Part shown: piece by piece, positions 28,556 through 37,346 of the stretch
How the letters are laid out: every line of letters begins with the position of its first letter
How positions within the stretch are numbered: the first letter of the stretch is position 1
Source: Halieaceae bacterium
GTDB taxonomy: Bacteria > Pseudomonadota > Gammaproteobacteria > Pseudomonadales > Halieaceae
Direction: 5' to 3'
Assembly (NCBI GenBank): GCA_902547755.1
Contig: CACCPA010000006.1
Location: 1 to 64,000 of the forward strand
Length of the DNA: 64,000 nucleotides
Translations under genes and position numbers: made by a program
The notes under the pieces: model-generated
Database searches by the model: none
The model's input: only the letters and a program-made list of their open reading frames with translations
What the model was told of the DNA's origin: nothing

Positions 28556-29701
28556 ATGTCAATGACAGAGACTATAAAACCCATCACTGCAGAAGAGCGG
28601 CAAGGCCGTTTGGCACGATTGCAAGCGAGCATGGCCTCACATCAGCTTGACGCAGTTATCGTCACGCCAGGCGCCAACATGCGTTATTTCTTCGGGCTGA
28701 CATGGCGCGAAACCGAGCGCTTGGTCTGTGCTGTCATATCAGAAAGTGCCGTTGTATTTGTTTGCCCTAAGTTTGAGGATATGGCATTGCTAGCAGCCCT
28801 CTCCTCACCCGTTGACTGTGTTTGGTGGGAGGAACATGAGGACCCGAGACTGGCCGTTACACATGTTTTAGCCGAGGGCTCATTTTCGAGGGTCGGTGTC
28901 GATCCAAACTGCTCGTTCGGGCAGGTCCATGCGCTTACAAAGGCAACACGGTCAGTATTGACGTCGGCCGGCGACCTATTCCAATCGCTAAGAGGCCAAA
29001 AGTCCACAACAGAACTCGCGCTACTCAAGGCCGCTAAGTCCCTCACCCTGCAGGTACATCAGCAGACCTTCGAATGGATACGCCCTGGGCTCCGAATGAG
29101 CGAGGTCATCGCTAAAATAGACCATCTTCATCGAGCGGGAGGCGCCGATAACGGTAGCTTTTTCTGTGCCGTGCAATTTGGCGAGGGTACGTCATACCCG
29201 CACGGTGTCCCGGGCGATCCGGTCCTGCAAAAAGGCGAACTCATATTGATCGATACCGGGTGTACCGTGGGTGGGTACCACTCGGACATTACCCGGACCT
29301 ATGCGTTGGATAAGCAAGATTCAAAGGTTGAGGCTCTGTGGGACCTTGAGAAAGAAGCGCAGGCAGCGGCGTTAGATGCAGCACAACTGGGGAGTCCTTG
29401 CGGCGCGGTCGACACGGCTGCGAGGTCAGTACTCGAGCGTCACGGTTTGGGCCCCGACTATCAACTGCCGGGCTTACCTCACAGAACAGGACACGGGATT
29501 GGCCTCGATATTCATGAGGGGCCCTACCTTGTTCGAGGCGACGACACGCCGCTCGCCGAGGGCATGTGTTTCTCGAATGAACCCATGATTGTGATTCCCG
29601 GTCAGTTTGGCATTCGACTGGAAGACCACTTTTACATGACCGATCAGGGGCCTAAGTGGTTCACAGAACCCCAACAAAGCCTCTACCGGCCGTTCAGCTA
29701 A
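28556..29701 (+). CDS. M24-family Xaa-Pro peptidase (short form)
   Basis: The 381-residue protein has a creatinase-like N-terminal domain and an M24 catalytic domain. Metal ligands are visible: aspartates in LIDTGCTVGGYHSDITRT, histidine in RTGHGIGLDIHEG, and glutamates in SNEPMIV and IRLEDHF. It probably cleaves Xaa-Pro dipeptides or removes residues before proline; ectoine hydrolase DoeA has the same fold and cannot be excluded by eye. The ATG at 28556 is chosen over upstream codons that overlap the divergent transporter. An AGGA lies about 12 bases upstream. It is divergent from the POT/aminopeptidase P operon, complementing its long-form relative. Confidence 0.88.
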   Translation: MSMTETIKPITAEERQGRLARLQASMASHQLDAVIVTPGANMRYFFGLTWRETERLVCAVISESAVVFVCPKFEDMALLAALSSPVDCVWWEEHEDPRLAVTHVLAEGSFSRVGVDPNCSFGQVHALTKATRSVLTSAGDLFQSLRGQKSTTELALLKAAKSLTLQVHQQTFEWIRPGLRMSEVIAKIDHLHRAGGADNGSFFCAVQFGEGTSYPHGVPGDPVLQKGELILIDTGCTVGGYHSDITRTYALDKQDSKVEALWDLEKEAQAAALDAAQLGSPCGAVDTAARSVLERHGLGPDYQLPGLPHRTGHGIGLDIHEGPYLVRGDDTPLAEGMCFSNEPMIVIPGQFGIRLEDHFYMTDQGPKWFTEPQQSLYRPFS

Positions 29702-29741
29702 GTGCTGCTCCATTGTTAGAGCAGAGCAACGCTCGTTGCAG

Positions 29742-30330
29742 CTAAGCGCCTTTCGTTCCTAACTCATGAACCGTTTTGACCCAGTGCTCTCGCTTTTCTT
29801 GCGTCGAGCCTTTTGCGGGTGCGAGCTGCGTCACCTTCACCGGTTTTACGCCACAAAACTCAAGCGTTGTTTTCTTTAGCTGATTGACACTGGGCGCAGT
29901 ATAAAGCAGCCGATACAGGATTTTAGGCGTATCCATGGTCGCAATAATGCGGGCCGTCTTTCCCTCGAGATTGCCATCCCAGCCTATGCTACCCGGTTTT
30001 GCCTCGTTATAATCGAACATGATCGACGGAAGGAATATTCTGTCGACAAAACCTTTCAGCAAGGCGGGTAAGCCCCCCCCACCATACGGGGTGAACCCAG
30101 ACCATGTGATCACACGCCTCTATTGCATCAATGGCTGCAAGCAAATCGGGTTCGAGCTCAAGGCGCTGCTTATAATCAAACCTCAGATTGGGCTCGAAAG
30201 CGAGGCCACAAATAACGATTTGTGAGACCTGATAACCGGCCTCCTCAGCACCGCTCCTGTAAGCCGATATCAATGCACTTGTGAGTCTCGTCTCATCCGG
30301 GTGCCCATCGATTAACAGAATCTTTTTCAA
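29742..30330 (-). pseudogene. NAD(P)H:quinone oxidoreductase, flavodoxin fold, frameshifted
   Basis: Two overlapping frames give one protein. The upstream frame (30330 to 30007) starts MKKILLIDGHPDETRL and reads to MVWVHPVWWGG, then goes out of register. The downstream frame (from about 30073 to 29742) continues GLPALLKGFVDRIFLP and the rest to the stop. Joined, they give about 195 residues with the KefF/MdaB-type motif HPVWWGGLPALLKG. Such FMN/FAD enzymes reduce quinones by two electrons. The break is in a run of eight G (complement of C8 at 30073-30080); seven would restore the frame. Sequencing error, a recent mutation, or a phase-variable tract are all possible. Confidence 0.85.
30073..30080 (-). 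other. G8 homopolymer at the quinone-reductase frameshift
   Basis: Eight consecutive C on the plus strand (G on the coding strand) coincide exactly with the point where the reading frame is lost, between the codons for VWWGG and LPALLKG. Homopolymers of this length slip readily in replication and in sequencing. Confidence 0.9.
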
Positions 30331-30507
30331 AAGTGACCCCTACAGGTTTTTACCTCGGCTTCACAATATCCTGTCATCACACTGACACCCCATAAAAAGA
30401 GTAGACATCCACAAAGCGTGCTCAACTCATGTACTCTAACGAAGCAACAAAATAATTAAGGCTCGCCGAGCGGCGTGGCGACAGTCATATCTCGAGGGTA
30501 CATCACC

Positions 30508-32628
30508 GTGACTATTGCATCGACTCAAACTCACCATCGTGTCTGCCATCTTTGTGAGGCCATGTGTGGCTTAATAATAAAAACTGAAGCCGATAAGGTC
30601 ATCGATATAAGGGGTGACAAAGACGATCCATTGAGTCGAGGACATGTTTGCCCCAAAGCGGTCGCACTGCAGGATATTCAGGAAGATCCAGACCGATTGA
30701 GAAAACCACTCATGCGCATTCGGTCCGAAGCTGGCGTCTACGAACACGTGGAGATCGAGTGGGAGGAAGCCCTTGATCTTGCGGCCGATGCTTTGGCCTC
30801 AACCATTCAAAAGCACGGCGTAGATGCGATTGGTGCCTATTTTGGAAACCCATCAGCGCACAACTACGGCATGATGACGCATCAGCGTAATCTCTTCCGC
30901 CACATACGGACACGCAACCGCTTCTCTGCAACGTCAGTGGATCAACTACCGCACCATCTGGTCTCTATGTGGCTGTACGGCCACATGCTGCTATTGCCGA
31001 TTCCTGATATCGATCGCACCGATTATTTTCTGATGCTCGGCGCCAATCCACTCGCCTCAAACGGCAGTATCTGGACGGTACCCGATGTCCGAAAACGGAT
31101 AAAAGATCTAACAGCGCGTGGCGGGAAGCTGGTGGTTATTGATCCACGCCGAACAGAGACAGCCGAGCTTGCTAGCGATCATCACTTCATACGACCCGGA
31201 ACAGATGCGGCGCTACTCCTCGCGCTGTTACACGTCATATTCCGAGACAAGCTAACGGCGCTGGGCGCCTTAGCGGAGTTCACGGATGGCCTCGAAGAGG
31301 TTCAAAGTGCTGTCGCCTCTCTGACCCCTGAGTGGGCTGCAAGCGTTACAGGTACTGAAGCTTCCGGCATTGAAAGCATTGCGCGAGATATGGCGACAGC
31401 TAAAGCGGCTATTTGTTATGGCCGAATGGGCGTCAGCACTCAGGCTTACGGGACACTTTGTCAGTGGGCTATTCAGGTCATTAACGTGGTCACAGGCAAC
31501 CTCGACAAGCCGGGAGGCAGTTTATTCACCCGCCCCGCCATGGACCAAGTGCTGAATAGCAGTCGCGGCGGCTTCGCTCGTTTCACGAGTCGAGGACGCG
31601 GACTACCGGAGTTCAATTACGAACTGCCAGCCGCGGCTCTCGCTGACGAGATTCGCACTCCCGGTGAAGGTCAAATCAAACTGATGTTCACCGGCGCAGG
31701 TAATCCGGTGCTCTCAACGCCGAATGGCCGCGCGGTGGATGACGCCTTCGAGGAGCTCGATTTCATGATCTCCCTCGATCCGGCACTCAATGAAACCACC
31801 CGTCACGCCGATGTGATCTTGCCACCCACTTCCCCTCTTGAGCACGACAATTACGATTTTGCTTTTCATAATCTCGCCATACGAAACACGGCGCGCTACA
31901 CGCCAGCGGTCTTTGACAAGCCAGAGGGCGCACTCCATGACTGGGAAATCTTTGCCGAGCTTGGTGACCGATTGGCCGAGCGACTCGGAGTTGAGTCGAT
32001 GCCTCGAGTACCACCCCATAAAGTGGTGGATGCGGCGCTTCAAGCCGGGCCCTACGGCAAGGAGTCAGAGTGGAACCTCAGCATCGAGAACCTCAAATCA
32101 CATCCATCTGGCATCGACTTTGGTCCGCTAAAGCCCTCCTGCCCTGAGCGCTTACAAACTCATGATAAACGTATTCCACTGGCAATTCCTGAGGTACTAG
32201 CCGATATCGAACGTCTGCAATCAGACATGAACGAGGATGTGGCCGGTTATCGCCTCATCGGGCGTCGCAATGTGCGAGACAACAACTCCTGGATGCACAA
32301 TCATCGTCGCCTAGTTAAAGGAAAGGATCGCTGCCAGCTGCTCATGCACCCAGATGACGTTGCAAAAGAGGGCTGGAATGAAGGAATGCACGTGACCATT
32401 ACCAGTCGCGCAGGGAGCATTTCAGCTGAATTAATGCCCTCAACCGAAGTCATGCCAGGGGTGATCAGCCTCCCGCACGGTTATGGCCATGGATTAGACG
32501 GCACTCGATCAAAAGTGGCCAATTCGCACGCTGGGGTCAGCTGTAATGACGTAACCGATGATCAGTTCCTCGATCAGCTATCGGGTAATGCTGCAGTGAA
32601 TGGTGTTCCGGTTCAGCTAAGCGCCTGA
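30508..32628 (+). CDS. Molybdopterin oxidoreductase, DMSO-reductase family, cytoplasmic
   Basis: The 706-residue protein begins with a [4Fe-4S] motif (C13, C16, C20, C48 in CHLCEAMC and GHVCPKA) and continues as a bis-MGD catalytic subunit, with FLMLGANPLASNGS, DPRRTETA and a C-terminal MGD-binding domain (RLIGRRNVRDNNSWMHN, LPHGYGHG). There is no Tat signal, so it should act in the cytoplasm. The metal-ligand region reads SATSVDQL; which residue binds Mo is unclear. No iron-sulfur or membrane subunit adjoins it. Substrate is unknown; formate-dehydrogenase-like and BisC-like roles are both open. Start: GTG 30508 with GAGGG upstream, or GTG 30475. Confidence 0.85.
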   Translation: MTIASTQTHHRVCHLCEAMCGLIIKTEADKVIDIRGDKDDPLSRGHVCPKAVALQDIQEDPDRLRKPLMRIRSEAGVYEHVEIEWEEALDLAADALASTIQKHGVDAIGAYFGNPSAHNYGMMTHQRNLFRHIRTRNRFSATSVDQLPHHLVSMWLYGHMLLLPIPDIDRTDYFLMLGANPLASNGSIWTVPDVRKRIKDLTARGGKLVVIDPRRTETAELASDHHFIRPGTDAALLLALLHVIFRDKLTALGALAEFTDGLEEVQSAVASLTPEWAASVTGTEASGIESIARDMATAKAAICYGRMGVSTQAYGTLCQWAIQVINVVTGNLDKPGGSLFTRPAMDQVLNSSRGGFARFTSRGRGLPEFNYELPAAALADEIRTPGEGQIKLMFTGAGNPVLSTPNGRAVDDAFEELDFMISLDPALNETTRHADVILPPTSPLEHDNYDFAFHNLAIRNTARYTPAVFDKPEGALHDWEIFAELGDRLAERLGVESMPRVPPHKVVDAALQAGPYGKESEWNLSIENLKSHPSGIDFGPLKPSCPERLQTHDKRIPLAIPEVLADIERLQSDMNEDVAGYRLIGRRNVRDNNSWMHNHRRLVKGKDRCQLLMHPDDVAKEGWNEGMHVTITSRAGSISAELMPSTEVMPGVISLPHGYGHGLDGTRSKVANSHAGVSCNDVTDDQFLDQLSGNAAVNGVPVQLSA

Positions 32629-32790
32629 ACACCTGAGCCGGACCACGAGTCAGTTGTGAGATGGGGTACTGCTCAAAAAGGGCACCCCTGCAAAAGCGTA
32701 GTGGTGAGCTCGAGGAATCAATGAGCGCTCGACAAGGCTAGGTGACCTTGAGTAGCCTTTAGCCAAACATCAAAGTAAGGATTTCACCTC

Positions 32791-33168
32791 ATGTTCAGCC
32801 ACATCATGTTAGGCGCTTCAGATATCGAAGCATCACGTAAATTCTATGACGCGACCTTGGGTGCACTGGGCTACAGACCCGGCGTCATGGACCCCAAAGG
32901 CCGCGTGTTCTACATCACGGATAGCGGAATTTTTGCGATCTCAACACCCATCGATGGCAACCCCGCGACCGCAGCCAATGGTGGCACTATTGGATTCGCA
33001 TCGCCGAGTGTTGAAGCGTCAGAGGCCTGGCATGAAGCCGGCTTGGCCAATGGTGGAACGGATTGTGAAGACCCACCCGGTGTTCGCGATGGCGACATGG
33101 GATCGATCCACCTTGCTTATCTTCGGGACCCCTCTGGCAACAAGATCTGCACGTTACTTCGAGTCTAA
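32791..33168 (+). CDS. VOC-superfamily protein (glyoxalase/dioxygenase fold)
   Basis: The 125-residue protein matches small vicinal-oxygen-chelate proteins: FSHIMLGASDIEASRKFYDATLGALGY at the front (only FSHIMLGASDIEASRKFYD is diagnostic) and HLAYLRDPSGNKICTL at the end, giving two beta-alpha-beta-beta-beta modules. Such proteins may be glyoxalase-like lyases, dioxygenases or antibiotic-binding proteins; nothing here fixes the substrate. AAGG lies upstream of the ATG. The next gene, a secreted cytochrome/propeller protein, starts 2 bases after the stop, so they are co-transcribed. Confidence 0.85.
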   Translation: MFSHIMLGASDIEASRKFYDATLGALGYRPGVMDPKGRVFYITDSGIFAISTPIDGNPATAANGGTIGFASPSVEASEAWHEAGLANGGTDCEDPPGVRDGDMGSIHLAYLRDPSGNKICTLLRV

Positions 33169-33170
33169 TC

Positions 33171-34361
33171 ATGCGGCCACTAGCTGCACTTCCGTTGCTT
33201 TGGGTGGGTCTGGTGCATGCTGAGACCACTTCGCTTGGCTCAAACTTTGACGTAAAAGCAGACGTGGCAGAGACCTGCGCCGCCTGTCATGGCTTGCGTT
33301 ATCTCGATTTAGCCCAGGGCTATGACACGCCCGCGGAGTGGTCTCATTTGATCGCCAGTATGGTCAAGCTACCGCCAGAGCGCGACCGGGCAATAAGCCA
33401 GTACCTCGCCGCGAACTATCCGCACAAGCCGGAAAAAGCGCCGGTACTGGTAAAAGGCGACACGGACATCACTATCGAGGAGTGGGTTACACCCACCCTA
33501 GGTCAGCGCACGCGAGATCCGGTGGAGTCACGCGACGGAGCTATCTGGTGGACCGGTATGTGGGCCTCAGTCGTTGGGCGACTCGATCCAAATACAGGCG
33601 CCATGCAGGAGTATCAGCTACCGAGCTCAGCGCGTCCGCATTCTATTGTTCCCGACGCAGACGGCTTCATCTGGTACACGGGGAACAGTAACGGTACCAT
33701 TGGCCGACTCAATCCCGCCGACGGATCCATAAAGGAATACCCGACCCGCGCCCGTGACCCTCATACCGCTGTGTTTCATCCCAATGGGAATCTGTATTTC
33801 ACGAGTCAACATTCCAATATGTTGGGTAGGCTCAATCCAAAGACTGGCGAACTGCGAGAAATCGAGACGCGCAAAAAGCCCTATGGCATCAAGGTAGGTA
33901 AATCGGGTGATCTCTTCATCGCCTACAACGGCACCAACGCTATTGGCCGAATGCATCCGGACAGCCTTTCGGTTCGTTATTACGAGATCCCAGACACAGC
34001 CACGCGGATTCGACGCCTCGACATCGACAGTGATCAGAACGTGTGGTTCGTCAACTCAAGTCTAGGGAAAGTTGGAAAGCTGGATGTGGATACGGGAAAG
34101 GTCACACAGTGGAATTCACCCAGTGGACCCACCTCTCATCCCTATTCAATGACGGTTATTAACGACATTGTCTGGTACAACGAGAGCGGTATGCGGCCCG
34201 ATGCCCTGGTACGTTTCGATCCCGCCACAGAGCAATTTCAAAGCTGGGCAGTACCCTCCGGTATCGGCATTATTCGCCACACTTGGGAGACACAAGGCGG
34301 CGACCTCTTGATACACCAGAGCAGCTCGAATCGGGTTGGAAGAGTTCGCATTGCCGACTGA
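33171..34361 (+). CDS. Secreted cytochrome c / Vgb-like beta-propeller fusion
   Basis: A signal peptide (residues 1-17, cleavage after VHA) precedes a single CxxCH heme site (C36, C39, H40 in ETCAACHG) and a short helical cytochrome-like domain to about residue 90. The rest is a propeller with repeating units of the type RPHSIVPDADGFIWYT, PHTAVFHPNGNLYFT and HPYSMTVINDIVWYNE, as in virginiamycin B lyase (Vgb). The protein (396 aa) should be periplasmic. Known Vgb lyase linearises streptogramins, but with a heme domain attached a redox or dehydrogenase role is equally likely. The ATL gene starts inside its 3' end. Confidence 0.85.
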   Translation: MRPLAALPLLWVGLVHAETTSLGSNFDVKADVAETCAACHGLRYLDLAQGYDTPAEWSHLIASMVKLPPERDRAISQYLAANYPHKPEKAPVLVKGDTDITIEEWVTPTLGQRTRDPVESRDGAIWWTGMWASVVGRLDPNTGAMQEYQLPSSARPHSIVPDADGFIWYTGNSNGTIGRLNPADGSIKEYPTRARDPHTAVFHPNGNLYFTSQHSNMLGRLNPKTGELREIETRKKPYGIKVGKSGDLFIAYNGTNAIGRMHPDSLSVRYYEIPDTATRIRRLDIDSDQNVWFVNSSLGKVGKLDVDTGKVTQWNSPSGPTSHPYSMTVINDIVWYNESGMRPDALVRFDPATEQFQSWAVPSGIGIIRHTWETQGGDLLIHQSSSNRVGRVRIAD

Positions 34362-34659
34362 TTCTGATCAGCAGGCCCGCGAACGACTGCTACTCACGGT
34401 CAACAGTATTCCACTAGGGCGAGTCTCGTCGTTTGGGAGAATTGCTGCGGCCGCGGGCTTCCCTAGAAGGGCTCGCTGGGTGGGGCAAGTGCTCTCACAA
34501 CTACCTGCCGATACATCCATACCTTGGCATCGTGTGCTGGGACACAATGGCGAGATCACCTGTCCGCGCAACGATATCGCCAGTGATCGCCTCACCGAAG
34601 AAGGTATTGCTGTTAACCATCGCAAGGTCGATATGCGGAAGTACGTATGGCCCGATTGA
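34351..34659 (+). CDS. Alkyltransferase-like protein (ATL, inactive MGMT fold)
   Basis: The 102-residue protein is the C-terminal DNA-binding domain of O6-alkylguanine-DNA alkyltransferase with the catalytic Cys of PCHR replaced by Trp (PWHRV, W59). It also has VSSFGRIAAAAGFPRRARWVGQ with the arginine-finger helix. ATL proteins flip and bind O6-alkylguanine without repairing it and pass the lesion to nucleotide excision repair. A TTG at 34351 is preferred because GGAAGAG lies 6 bases upstream; another TTG at 34336 is possible. It overlaps the propeller gene by 11 bases. Confidence 0.9.
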   Translation: MPTDSDQQARERLLLTVNSIPLGRVSSFGRIAAAAGFPRRARWVGQVLSQLPADTSIPWHRVLGHNGEITCPRNDIASDRLTEEGIAVNHRKVDMRKYVWPD

Positions 34660-34707
34660 AGATACTAAACATTCGGCGAAGCAAATCTAAAGGCCCAGTT
34701 AGCACTG

Positions 34708-35688
34708 CTAGCGGTCAGGACAAATAACCAGCTTCCCAATAACCTCTCGCTGTTGAAGCATCCGAAACCCCTCGACCGATTGGGAAAGGGGCAGTTCGGC
34801 GTGGACGTGAGGCCTCGTTTTCTCTTCACGGACCCAATCCCAAATGATTTGGAGATTTTCGGCGCCCTTCTCAGGGAACTGGCGACCGTATTCACCTGCC
34901 CTTACGCCCATTACAGAGAAGCCCTTGATCAGCGGAATATTGGTCGGTATTGAGGCAATGCGCCCGCTGGTAAATCCGATGATCAATAGCCGACCATCGA
35001 AGTTGATGCAGCGCGTACTTTCGTCAAAGATATCTCCGCCCACCGGATCGTAGATCACATCGGCGCCCCGTCCACCCGTCAGCGCTTTGACCTGCTCGCG
35101 AAATCCGTGCTCCGTGTTGATGACGTGGTCCGCACCGTAAGCTTGAACACGCTGAAGTTTTGCATCACTTCCACCCGTCGCAATGACCGTGGCACCCAAT
35201 AACTTACCAATATCGACTGCGGCCATACCGACACCACCACTCGCGCCATGAACCAGCAGCGTCTCTCCCGCTTGCAAATTCCCCCGTCGCACTAAAGCCA
35301 CATAGGCCGTCAAATAAGCCACTTGATAGGCGGCAGCCTCGGCAAAACTAAGGTGACTTGGCTTTTTTTGAAGACCTTCCGTGCTAACAACTGCAAACTC
35401 CGCAAAGCCGCCAAAGCGCATGCCTCCGACAACCGCCTCCCCAACCGCAAAATCTTCAACGCCCTTACCGACAGCATCAATCTCACCCGCGATATCCATA
35501 CCCGGCGTGAACGGCGGTTCAAGTTTGAGCTGATATTTACCTTGGCATAGCAAAATATCGGGAAAATTGAGGCTGGTGGCACGAATCCGGATGCGAACCT
35601 CGCCATAGCCAGGTTCTGGTAAATCCACGTCCTCCACACGGATATCAGCAAAATCATCAGTTATCGAGGAGCAAACCAGTGCTTTCAT
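34708..35688 (-). CDS. Zinc-free NADPH:quinone oxidoreductase (MDR family)
   Basis: The 326-residue medium-chain dehydrogenase/reductase starts MKALVCSSITDDFADIRVED, has the GMDIAGEIDAVGKGV motif, an NADPH-binding HGASGGVGMAAVDIGKLLGA loop and a V-x-DPVGG segment. It lacks the zinc-binding cysteines of alcohol dehydrogenases, so a QOR-type quinone or enoyl reductase is expected. It is convergent with the ATL gene and about 60 bases downstream of the small Fis-type gene on the same strand. The physiological acceptor is unknown. Confidence 0.88.
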   Translation of the reverse strand: MKALVCSSITDDFADIRVEDVDLPEPGYGEVRIRIRATSLNFPDILLCQGKYQLKLEPPFTPGMDIAGEIDAVGKGVEDFAVGEAVVGGMRFGGFAEFAVVSTEGLQKKPSHLSFAEAAAYQVAYLTAYVALVRRGNLQAGETLLVHGASGGVGMAAVDIGKLLGATVIATGGSDAKLQRVQAYGADHVINTEHGFREQVKALTGGRGADVIYDPVGGDIFDESTRCINFDGRLLIIGFTSGRIASIPTNIPLIKGFSVMGVRAGEYGRQFPEKGAENLQIIWDWVREEKTRPHVHAELPLSQSVEGFRMLQQREVIGKLVICPDR

Positions 35689-35749
35689 GAGTTAAGCACT
35701 GGGTAGACAATTGATGCGGGAGCAGCAACAAGTCTCGATGACGAGGGAA

Positions 35750-36163
35750 CTAAGCATCTTCCCAAGACCGTAGCTTGCGGTATAACGTTGACGGCGCAAC
35801 CTCCAGCAACACAGCGGCCCTTGTGATACTGCCTCCACTTGCAGCGATTGCGGACTGTATTGCTTCGCGCTCCGCTAGCCAGAGAGGCTTCACCTTCGAG
35901 CGATGTCGACTTGTCAGCTCCTCGATTTCCCCCTCATCGTGGTTTCCAGACCTGCTTGGCTGGACCGCCTCATAATTATCTATCCATTCATGTGCTCGAT
36001 CTTCCAGCATTCCAAAAATCAAAGAAAAGCTTTCTCGAATCCGATCAATAGCAAGCTCCGCGTCTCTGATAGCGCGAATCACCTCTGATTGAGACTCCTT
36101 TTGGTCCCGCTTATTCAATTCTTCTTCCGCCATTGCGACTGCACCACATTTTCCTTCAAACAT
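35750..36163 (-). CDS. Small Fis-type helix-turn-helix protein
   Basis: The 137-residue protein has a hydrophilic, helical N-terminal part with no recognised domain and a C-terminal Fis/HTH_8 motif: EREAIQSAIAASGGSITRAA followed by LLEVAPSTLYRKLRSW. This is the DNA-binding end seen in NtrC-type activators, here without receiver or AAA+ domains. It could be a stand-alone DNA-binding regulator. ATG 36163 is used, with GAG 6 bases upstream; ATG 36133 is an alternative. It sits between the quinone reductase and heme A synthase genes, and its targets are unknown. Confidence 0.7.
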   Translation of the reverse strand: MFEGKCGAVAMAEEELNKRDQKESQSEVIRAIRDAELAIDRIRESFSLIFGMLEDRAHEWIDNYEAVQPSRSGNHDEGEIEELTSRHRSKVKPLWLAEREAIQSAIAASGGSITRAAVLLEVAPSTLYRKLRSWEDA

Positions 36164-36224
36164 GTTAACTCAGGCGATCAGCAAAACAGACTCTTTAGCT
36201 CAGGATTGAGCGAACAAAGTGATT

Positions 36225-37253
36225 TTAATCGGCGCTCTGTGTTAGGTAGACATGCCCCCAAAAAAGAACCGCGGTCAGGAGCACCACTGCGCCGCTCTGA
36301 TGGCCCGCCGCAATCGTGATATCGACGTGCGTCAACACCGTGGATATGCCCAATACAATTTGAAAGCACACCGCGGTGAGCATCAGAACACTGGCCAGCT
36401 TCAGCCGCCGATCGGTCGTTGTCAGCAAGCCGCGTACTGCCGCAGTGATCAGCACAGCCCCGGTGAGGTAGGCCAACATACGGTGGTTAAAGTGGATAGT
36501 GGTAACCTGCTCGAACGCCGAGGTTACTCCGTCTCGGTATAGCGCCGGCGGTACAAAACTATCGCCCATCAATGGCCAGGTCGGAAACGACAACCCGGCA
36601 TTGGTTCCAGCGACGAAGCCGCCACTGAGAATCATTAGATAAACGAGCCCAATAATGCCAAAGACGCTGTTAAGCGCCCCATCTCTTTGTTGTCTCTCGG
36701 GCGAGAACAAGCCAATAATCAACCAGACAATGTAGGCGTAGATTGCGATCGCGAGACCTAAATGAGCTGTTAGCCTATACTGGGACACATCCGGACGATC
36801 GACTAAACCACTTTGAACCATGTACCAACCCATCAACCCCTGGCATCCGCCAAGGAAGAGCAGTGCGAACATGTGGGGCTTGAGTGACGCTCGCACCTTG
36901 CCCATCCACAGAAACACCACGAGGGGAACGAAGAACATTAGACCGATCAATCGACCCAGCATGCGATGCAGATATTCGAACCAAAAGATCTTCTTGAACT
37001 CCGGCAGCGTCATGCCCTGATTGACTAGCTGATATTCGGGATACAGTTTGTATTGATCAAAGAGGTAGACCCAATCCTCAGTGGATAAGGGCGGCATCGC
37101 TCCCATGATGGGACGCCAATCGACCATGGAGAGACCCGACTCCGTAAGGCGGGTAACGCCCCCGAGTAAAATCATTCCGAAAATGGTCACGGCACAAACC
37201 GTCAGCCATCGGCCGATCAGTTTGTCATGGTGGTTGTGAACTGCTGTTGTCAT
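36225..37253 (-). CDS. ctaA: Heme A synthase (CtaA/COX15)
   Basis: The 342-residue protein has eight predicted membrane helices in two related halves and COX15 features: GGVTRLTESGLSMVDWRPI, the heme-ligand region FWFEYLHRMLGR, QGLMGWYMVQSGL, the second histidine pairs at RLTAHLG and HFNHRMLAY, and HQSGAVVLL at the end. It oxidises heme O to heme A for aa3-type oxidases. The sequence resembles the alphaproteobacterial/mitochondrial class more than the short Bacillus class. No cytochrome oxidase genes are nearby, so it is separated from a cta/cox operon. The heme-O synthase gene is not in the window. Confidence 0.93.
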   Translation of the reverse strand: MTTAVHNHHDKLIGRWLTVCAVTIFGMILLGGVTRLTESGLSMVDWRPIMGAMPPLSTEDWVYLFDQYKLYPEYQLVNQGMTLPEFKKIFWFEYLHRMLGRLIGLMFFVPLVVFLWMGKVRASLKPHMFALLFLGGCQGLMGWYMVQSGLVDRPDVSQYRLTAHLGLAIAIYAYIVWLIIGLFSPERQQRDGALNSVFGIIGLVYLMILSGGFVAGTNAGLSFPTWPLMGDSFVPPALYRDGVTSAFEQVTTIHFNHRMLAYLTGAVLITAAVRGLLTTTDRRLKLASVLMLTAVCFQIVLGISTVLTHVDITIAAGHQSGAVVLLTAVLFWGHVYLTQSAD

Positions 37254-37346
37254 TTTGCCCCCCTAAACGACGGCACTAGTTTAACAAAATCGACAGGCAA
37301 ATCGGGTACTGAAGTACACTTTCGTTTATGTAAAGGAGTACCCATT

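Noticed and set aside
30461-30480. tRNA-like GC-rich hairpin before the molybdoenzyme
   Set aside because: CGCC/GGCG is only 4 pairs with no T-arm or anticodon arm.
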